DNA from: Morinoia aosen
Taxonomy: Eukaryota > Arthropoda > Malacostraca > Amphipoda > Talitridae
Direction: 5' to 3'
DNA length: 64,000 nt
Assembly: GCA_030386875.1 (NCBI GenBank)
Contig: CM059563.1
Location: 14,526,001-14,590,000, forward strand
Made by a program: the position numbers and the translations under genes. Each line of letters starts with the position of its first letter. The first letter of the stretch is position 1. The notes below the pieces were generated by a model, which saw only the letters and a program-made list of their open reading frames with translations, was not told the origin of the DNA and searched no databases. Below are positions 58,063-64,000 of the stretch, in pieces.

Positions 58063-58988
58063 GGTAAATCTGAAGATGACAGTTGTCGATTTTGTAAATT
58101 TTGATGCCTTAGCATAGTTAAATAGATCGAAATAAACAAGTTTTCTTCTATGCACTTTTTGTCTCAAATGAGTATTTTATTAGTTATAACGGTAAATGAC
58201 TTACCGCAACTCCAGTCTTTGAAGCGGAAAGAAATTCTTTGATCGACTTGTATGGCAATACTGCAATGGCGTCTCGCTTCCAGCGCTCTGTCTTGAAAGA
58301 CGAAACCAAACCTACCGCTGTACCTCGTTAAATACTCATTTGACGAAAAAAGTGTATAGAATAAAAGTTGTTTATTTTGATGTTATTACCATGTTTCAAG
58401 CAACAAAAATTTGAAAACCGATGAGTAGCTGTTTATTCGAGCGCATTCGTCATCAATGACGAAACTAAACATACCGCTATAAATCGTAAAATACTCATTT
58501 GAGACGAAAAAAGGGTCAATATTTATTTTAGGTGCGGCAAGGAAATTAATAATTTGGGGGCAAATAATCAATAAAGGAACACATTTAATAACCTTTTACA
58601 CGAATGACATTCTGCTCGCTGATGCGTTATTTTTGAATAATTGTACTTTGAAGTTGGTGCCGGCGCGCGTGCGCCGGCACCGTTATTTACTTAATAAGGG
58701 TAGTTAACCCCCTATTACAAACGTAAAGAGGTTGGGTCGTGAGGGTTAGCCACAGTTCTAATAGCGAAAATTATAAATAAAGCTTCTAACCCACCCATTA
58801 CGGTGACGACTGCAATCTTGTTTACATCGGATCCAAGATGGCGGCGCCCATGGTGGTCGCCTGCCGCACCTAAAGTAAATATTGACCGAAAAAAGAATAG
58901 AAGAAAACTTGTTTATTTTGATTCAATTAATTAGGTTCAGGCACCAAAAAGTGGAAAATCGACAACTGTCATCTCCTTCAGATTTACC
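58063..58988 (-). mobile_element. M1-D, MITE interrupted by M2-B
   Basis: Flanked by eight T residues on each side (58055-58062 and 58989-58996). Without the nested element and one copy of its duplication, the length would be about 544 bp, matching the sister copy M1-C. Orientation is opposite to M1-A and M1-C. Confidence 0.85.
58514..58887 (+). mobile_element. M2-B, 374-bp MITE nested in M1-D
   Basis: Perfect 8-bp duplication GAAAAAAG (58506-58513 and 58888-58895). The intact target is seen, as the complement, in M1-C near 30125-30140. Ends are GGTCAATATTTATTTTAGG and the complement of GGTCAATATTTACTTTAGG. The central hairpin has arms GGTGCCGGCGC and GCGCCGGCACC (58656-58681). The YY1/Pho-like CCAAGATGGCGGC is at 58833-58845. 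Confidence 0.9.
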
Positions 58989-58996
58989 TTTTTTTT

Positions 58997-59994
58997 ACAC
59001 AAAAGTAAGCCACCAGATATATAGGCCTAGCTGCTCTAACTGCTCAAACAGAAAAAAAATTACTTCTTTACAATACACAAAAAAAATATGGATATTATGT
59101 AACATACAGGAGTTGGTTATTTTTTCCTGAACTGTATCTAGATAAAGATACTAAATATGATGGTATGTGAAATTTGAAGGTGGGGTAACAATTTCATTAT
59201 TTTTTTTCATCTGCCAAAACTTAAATATACACACTACTGTGGCATTAAATTCAACCAAATGAATCACGGGTAAAAACTAACAAACGCAAACCTTTACTCC
59301 TTTTGGTAAAAGTTATCATAGCAATAATTTTCAAGTATTGAATGTTTACAACAATTAACTACAACCAGGTAAATTATTACGTAAACGTATTACACAAATG
59401 CATTCTTCAAAGGGATTTTCGGACGACAATGTATTGCATAGACTTTATTTTAACTATGCAAGCATATTAATACAAAGATGCCACTCATGCACACTGTAGT
59501 TGAGGGTTGCGACAGCGCCAGGGCCAACCGCCGACCGCATGGTACTTCGTAGCATCACCGGCCATCAGGTAACAATTGCGTTGCGACACTTTAGCAGCTG
59601 CATTTAAATTTGCGCGCGCACGAAATTTCCCCTTATAATAAATGAGTTGCTTTGCTAGACAATAAATATCTCAGGCGAATCCCGTGATTAACCTAAACGC
59701 TAATTTAAATTTCTAGAAATCATCTTTTATGGCTCTGTTACATAACCAGATCATAAACTGACCAGGGATGAATTACATAGCGCCCTCGACACACAAAAGC
59801 AACAAATTATACTTCCCGGTATACTGCACTAACGATCAGCTGACGGTGAACTCAGAGTAGAAATTATTCAAGTGAAAACAAATTTAAAAAAGAGAAAGAA
59901 GACCCGCAAGTTATGCAATAGGACTGAATACGATGGCTAATTCAATAATAAAATTAATTTTAACAACCAGCAGCACTGAATTGCTTGACCTTAC
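58997..59994. other. spacer, partly G+C-richer
   Basis: No gene was recognised. A G+C-rich patch at 59505-59640 may be promoter-like sequence. Confidence 0.3.
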
Positions 59995-60070
59995 CTCACT
60001 CACGAACAGGCGGCAACTGATGCGATGCGATGGCGATGCCCGCCAAGGCGGCAACTTACGAGTGATGACG
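59995..60070 (-). other. possible non-coding first exon of a minus-strand gene
   Basis: On the minus strand, a G+C-rich stretch without ATG ends in GTGAGTGAG|GTAAGG, a good donor at 59994. A CRE-like TTACGTCATCA lies just upstream, at about 60064-60074. It would suit a leader exon and promoter for a gene to the left. The repeat-protein gene at 48704-50878 is the nearest candidate. No transcript evidence is available. Confidence 0.3.
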
Positions 60071-61430
60071 TAATGAGACCAGCAACGGGAAATTGCTTAT
60101 TGATTTCATGAACGCAACTGACGTCAATCCATAGTCTCCATACATTTTGAGTTCTTAATTGGTATTACAAATTTAAAAACAGTGTTATGCTATGTGTGAA
60201 ATAGTTAAATTACTTCCAATTAGATATCAGAGACTTGTGTATAATTTTCAACCTACCTGTCCTCTGATGCCATATACTCTTTTATTTTCCCTTGGATCAG
60301 CTACCGGAAAACATGGTCTACGATGCTATTCTGCCTAAATGTTGAAAAGCAGAAATACGTTTACAATCTATGAGAATTTCTCCTAAGGAAGATTTATAAA
60401 CGTCGTATTTTCTGTTTTATCGTAATGTTTCAACGGGGTTTTAATAAGGAAATAATTTCCATTCATATTAGGATAAGGCTTTTGGTCTTTCTGTTTTCCG
60501 GTCTTTTAAATATTATAAAGCATAAATTCTCAAAAAAATTGTTATATTCTTCTTCCAATTTAATATTGTTTTGCGTCTTTCTTCAATTATGTTGTACATC
60601 TCTTGGGAACCGTTGTAGAACAATCGTTTTTCCGTTTCTGACGCAGGCAGACTGTTTTGTGTCATTATTATTAGCACGGAAATTTCATATATTCGTGGCA
60701 AGATAAAAGATATTTTCTCCGAGTCCCTTTGTTCGGAATACTAGTTTACGCTGATATTTGCACACATGCTTATTTATGTTTATGTATGCATGTTATGCAT
60801 GCGTACATGGGTGTATGTGTCACTACCTAACATCATTTCACTTCATTATTGTAAAGCATTTATTTAAAAAATATATTTTTTCAGTTACTATCCACATATG
60901 TTACATACGATGGTTATTAACCAATGATCTTTTTGTTATAACATTTAGTTAGAAATTGTAAGCCGCACCATATACTGAAAAGGTAGTTACGAACTTCCTT
61001 CGCTCAACATTCTATATTTCAGTTCATTGCACAGCATTTCTGCAGAACGCATATGTATTATAATTGCCCAGATGCATATGCATGTACATATATGTGTATG
61101 TATGCATGTTAGGTGTATGTATGTATTTATATGTGTATGTATGTGCATGTATATGTGTACATGTATGTATGCACATATGTATGTACTAAACTAGCAACTA
61201 ACATTTGTACTTGAGATACCGCTCATTTTTTGTTCACTCTCAACTTGTAACATTACCTCATCATCTTTTTATTATTGTAGAGCATTCACATAAAAAATAT
61301 AATTTTGATATGTGATTACCCATTTATGTTTAAATAAGATGCTTTTCATCTAATGACCGCTATGTTAAAAGGCTTTAATTAGAAAAACAAAACTTGCAAT
61401 TTTCGTAGTTCTCATGCTTGTATTTTTTTC
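60071..61430. other. A+T-rich spacer with TG/TA microsatellites
   Basis: No gene was recognised. Imperfect (TGTA)n-type stretches lie at about 60762-60820 and 61069-61185. Confidence 0.45.
61069..61185. repeat. compound microsatellite (TGTA/TGCA/TATG)n
   Basis: Interspersed tetranucleotides such as TGTATGTATG and CATGTATATG over about 115 bp. Confidence 0.85.
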
Positions 61431-61437
61431 ATGCTCG

Positions 61438-61735
61438 CTCAAACAAACAAAACAAACATCGGCATCTTTGGGATGCTTTATTTCCAATCAAGCCTGATAC
61501 ATATGATCTTAAGCATTGGTTTTTCAAATGTCTTAAAACTAACACTATATATGAGACACCATGACGGTTCCCCCGTAAAGCCGGTACCCATTTCCGACAC
61601 CTGGGTCGAGTGGGGTATTGTGCTTGAGCTTTCCCTTATACCCAACGGGGAAAATCGCAGCGCCAGCGCCGGGATACGAACCCGCGACTCCAACATACAA
61701 GTCCGATCCCTTAACCGCTGTGCCACCGCGAGCAC
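61438..61735 (-). mobile_element. tRNA-derived SINE, copy 2
   Basis: Closely similar to the copy at 32534-32832. On the minus strand, the head has GGTGGCACAGCGGTTAAGG and a perfect B-box GGGTTCGTATCCC. The tail is (TTTG)n at the left. Better kept than copy 1. Confidence 0.9.
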
Positions 61736-61739
61736 CTAA

Positions 61740-62402
61740 AAATGATATTTGTGAACATCTGCCGAAACAAACAATTCTAACATTATTTCCTGATATCGAG
61801 AAATCTAAAGCTTTGTGTCTTGTACATGTAAACTGTCAAAAGTGTTTTCACCCCACAATGAAAATGAATCGTCAATGAAATTGTGTCGTGTCTTAAAATT
61901 TTAGTTAAATATATCAACAAATCTAGAATAAGCAACATTAGGGATACACTGCTCTCAATCATTTGTTTTCGACTAGTGACATGGGTATTACAATACTCAT
62001 GTGTATATATCATATAAGTGTATTTGCTTCAAGATATTTTAAAAACAAATGATGTACCATCTATTCTGTACCATCTTTATTGAAAATAAACTGTTTTTCT
62101 TTTTTTTCTTTTTCATGTGCATTTGTTACTGCGTAGACGTTGGTTTTTACGTCAGGAGCTTTACGTGGTTTTCAAAATACATAGTCTAAAATTAGCTACA
62201 TAATAACGTGAAGAAAATTGAACATTTGTTTAGGAACTTAGCTTATTTTCAACCGTTTTACAGATAAATAAAACGCCTTTTTTCTGCCCTGAAGCCTTTC
62301 ATGGACAATTTATTGTAAATAATTCATCAGCCCAAATTCCTGCAAGGTTTTGCGGCGTAACTGTAATGTTTCTGTCTCTTTGCTAGTGTTAATAAACGTA
62401 TA
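61740..62402. other. A+T-rich spacer, nothing recognised
   Basis: No gene. The last bases, TATA (62399-62402), form the left junction of the transposon. Confidence 0.35.
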
Positions 62403-63891
62403 CAGGGTGTTTAAAAAATACACGGCATAATTTCAGGTATGTATTTCCCACATGTAGACAATCAAAATAGTTCATTACAACATATGTCCGGAAATGCTTC
62501 ATTTCCGAGTTATGGTCTCACAACATTGAAATTCACCGGAACGTTTTTCTTTCCGCAGGTCGTTGCCGTCAAAGGACACATTAAGAGGGCACTCTGACAG
62601 ATCATTCCTAGGCGAAGGTTAAATTCAGTGTTGTGTTTGGCGTTCGATTGTGTGTCATGTACACAAATCAGGAGCTGGCAGAGATGCACTTGATCTACGG
62701 TAAGGCAGACGGCAATGCTGCGCTGGCTCGTCGTTTGTACCAGGAGAGGTACCCACAGCGACAATGTCCAGATCGGAAGACATTTGTAAGTCTCCATCAG
62801 CGTCTGTGCGAGTATGGAAAATTTGACTCTCCTGGATTGGGAAGGGGACGACCAAGATCTACAACTCCAGAAGAACAGGAGGAGATTCTGGAGATTGTGA
62901 ACAGAACTCCTTCTATCAGCACACGAAGGTTAGCGTTGCAAGTGAATGTTCCCCATACGACTGTCTGGAGACTGCTGAAAGAGTATCAATTGTATCCTTA
63001 CCATTTGCAACGTGTACAGGCGCTGTCACCAGCAGATTACCCTGCACGAGTTAGGTACTGTCAGTGGTTCTTGCAGCAATGTGCTGCAAATCCGAACTTT
63101 CCTGCCTTAGTATTATTTACAGATGAAGCACAGTTCACACGAGATGGCATAACAAATCTCCACAATCGGCATGTATGGGCGTATGAAAACCCAAATGCAA
63201 CTGTTGTATCTCATCACCAGGTGCGGTTCTCCCTCAACATGTGGGCCGGTATCATTGGTGATCGGTTAGTTGGACCCCATGTACTTGTAAACAGACTTAC
63301 GGGGCAGGCGTACACAAACTTCCTGGAAAACATCATACCTGATGTTTATGACGACACTCCACTGATCGATCGTCAGCACGCTCACTTCTTGCATGACGGC
63401 GCTCCTGCACACTTCAGTCGTACGGCTCGCCGGTACTTGGATCGAAGATTTCCTGATCGATGGATAGGTAGAGGTGGCCCAATTGCTTGGCCTCCACGCT
63501 CACCTGATTTGAACCCTCTCGATTTCTACTTGTGGGGCCATTTAAAATCATTGGTTTATTCGTCTCCGGTGCCTGATTTGGAATCCCTTCGGAATCGAAT
63601 TGTGGCACGCTCTGAGGACATACGCAACATTCCTGGAGTGTGGGATCGTGTTCGCAGGTCAATGAGACATCGATGTGAGGTCTGTATTCAAGCAGGAGGT
63701 GGTCATTTTGAACATCTTCTGTAATGGCAACGACCTGCGGAAAGAAAAACGTTCCGGTGAATTTCAATGTTGTGAAGGCCATAACTCGGAAATGAAGCAT
63801 TTCCGGACATATGTTGTAATGAACTATTTTGATTGTCTACATGTGGGAAATACATACCTGAAATTATGCCGTGTATTTTTGAAACACCCTG
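62403..63891 (+). mobile_element. intact Tc1/mariner-type transposon, 1489 bp
   Basis: Bounded by TA (62401-62402 and 63892-63893). The terminal inverted repeats are about 165 bp (62403-62567 and 63726-63891), starting CAGGGTGTTT, and differ by only a substitution near position 9 and a small indel. They directly abut a single intact transposase gene. TA target duplication is the rule for this superfamily. Near-identical ends and an open gene indicate a recent insertion. Confidence 0.92.
62657..63724 (+). CDS. Tc1/mariner-superfamily transposase (DDE type), 355 aa
   Basis: Cuts and rejoins the element at TA sites. Residues 1-110 form two helix-turn-helix regions (an AL-ARRLYQERYP segment, then RPSRSTTP-like spacer GRGRPRSTTPEE and VPHTTVWRLLKEY), which bind the inverted repeats. 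The catalytic triad is Asp156 (LFTDEAQF), Asp247 (LHDGAPAHF) and Asp284 (PRSPDLNPLDFYLWG). The spacing between the last two is 36 intervening residues, and the third acid is Asp rather than the Glu of Tc1. The frame is uninterrupted and of normal length for the family. An ATG at 62657 is chosen. The open frame extends eight codons upstream only from a GTG. The gene is probably transcribed from within the left repeat. Confidence 0.92.
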   Translation: MYTNQELAEMHLIYGKADGNAALARRLYQERYPQRQCPDRKTFVSLHQRLCEYGKFDSPGLGRGRPRSTTPEEQEEILEIVNRTPSISTRRLALQVNVPHTTVWRLLKEYQLYPYHLQRVQALSPADYPARVRYCQWFLQQCAANPNFPALVLFTDEAQFTRDGITNLHNRHVWAYENPNATVVSHHQVRFSLNMWAGIIGDRLVGPHVLVNRLTGQAYTNFLENIIPDVYDDTPLIDRQHAHFLHDGAPAHFSRTARRYLDRRFPDRWIGRGGPIAWPPRSPDLNPLDFYLWGHLKSLVYSSPVPDLESLRNRIVARSEDIRNIPGVWDRVRRSMRHRCEVCIQAGGGHFEHLL

Positions 63892-63895
63892 TATA

Positions 63896-64000
63896 TTTCA
63901 ATACCTACAATTAAAAGTAGAGAAATACTCTAGCTTGCAAAGAAATCCGGTAGTACTTGTAAGCGACGTTTAGATGAAACTGAGGTGAAAGTGTAAGTAT
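63896..64000. other. flank of the transposon
   Basis: Nothing was seen in the last 100 bases. Confidence 0.3.

Noticed and set aside
62510-63800. Minus-strand frames across the Tc1/mariner element
   Set aside because: Shadows of the transposase gene and of the inverted repeats.

Overview
This is a window of an arthropod nuclear genome, most likely an insect. It is A+T rich, with interrupted protein genes, short exons bounded by GT/AG sites, and many dispersed transposons. The order cannot be fixed from the sequence alone. The set of non-autonomous elements would suit a hemipteran or another repeat-rich insect, but that is inference.

Only three host protein genes can be supported, and all lie on the minus strand. 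(1) The first coding exon of a TESK/LIMK-family protein kinase (15538-16131) ends just after the glycine-rich loop, and its remaining exons are probably off the left edge. (2) A complete four-exon typical 2-Cys peroxiredoxin (40111-45781) encodes 199 aa with peroxidatic Cys53, resolving Cys173, and GGLG and YF motifs. (3) A single-exon 724-aa protein of unknown function (48704-50878) has a cysteine-cluster/polybasic N-terminus suggesting a lipid anchor, a run of about 24 copies of an 11-residue repeat, and a serine-rich tail.

Most of the rest is mobile DNA, much of which can be delimited to the base by target-site duplications (TSDs). A Tc1/mariner-type transposon at the right end (62403-63891) has an intact transposase and nearly identical 165-bp inverted repeats. 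Two minus-strand non-LTR retrotransposon relics lie at 23534-24600 and 35640-38690. Two tRNA-derived SINEs are present. A separate SINE-like family (called R here) has about 16 pieces, all in one orientation. Five copies of a 222-bp piggyBac-like MITE (PB) have TTAA duplications. Four larger palindromic TTAA elements (TK) have divergent ends. Four copies of a MITE with 8-bp duplications (M1) and two of a second one (M2) are present, one M2 nested in an M1. There is also a PIF/Harbinger-like MITE.

Layout: 1-15 kb holds TK and PB elements, R copies, a 30-bp minisatellite and the presumed TESK first intron. 15-16.2 kb holds the TESK exon, with a tandem array of donor-site-like repeats beside it. 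17.7-19.5 kb is a MITE cluster. 20-30 kb holds R copies and a retroelement relic. 30-38.7 kb holds M1, a SINE, a Harbinger-like MITE and the larger retroelement relic with a PB insertion. 40-45.8 kb is the peroxiredoxin gene with R-filled introns. 46.9-51 kb holds a nested R pair and the repeat-protein gene. 52-59 kb holds TK, PB and the M1/M2 nest. 61-64 kb holds a SINE and the Tc1/mariner element. The host genes show no operon-like or pathway relationship. No CRISPR array, rRNA or free-standing tRNA gene was seen.
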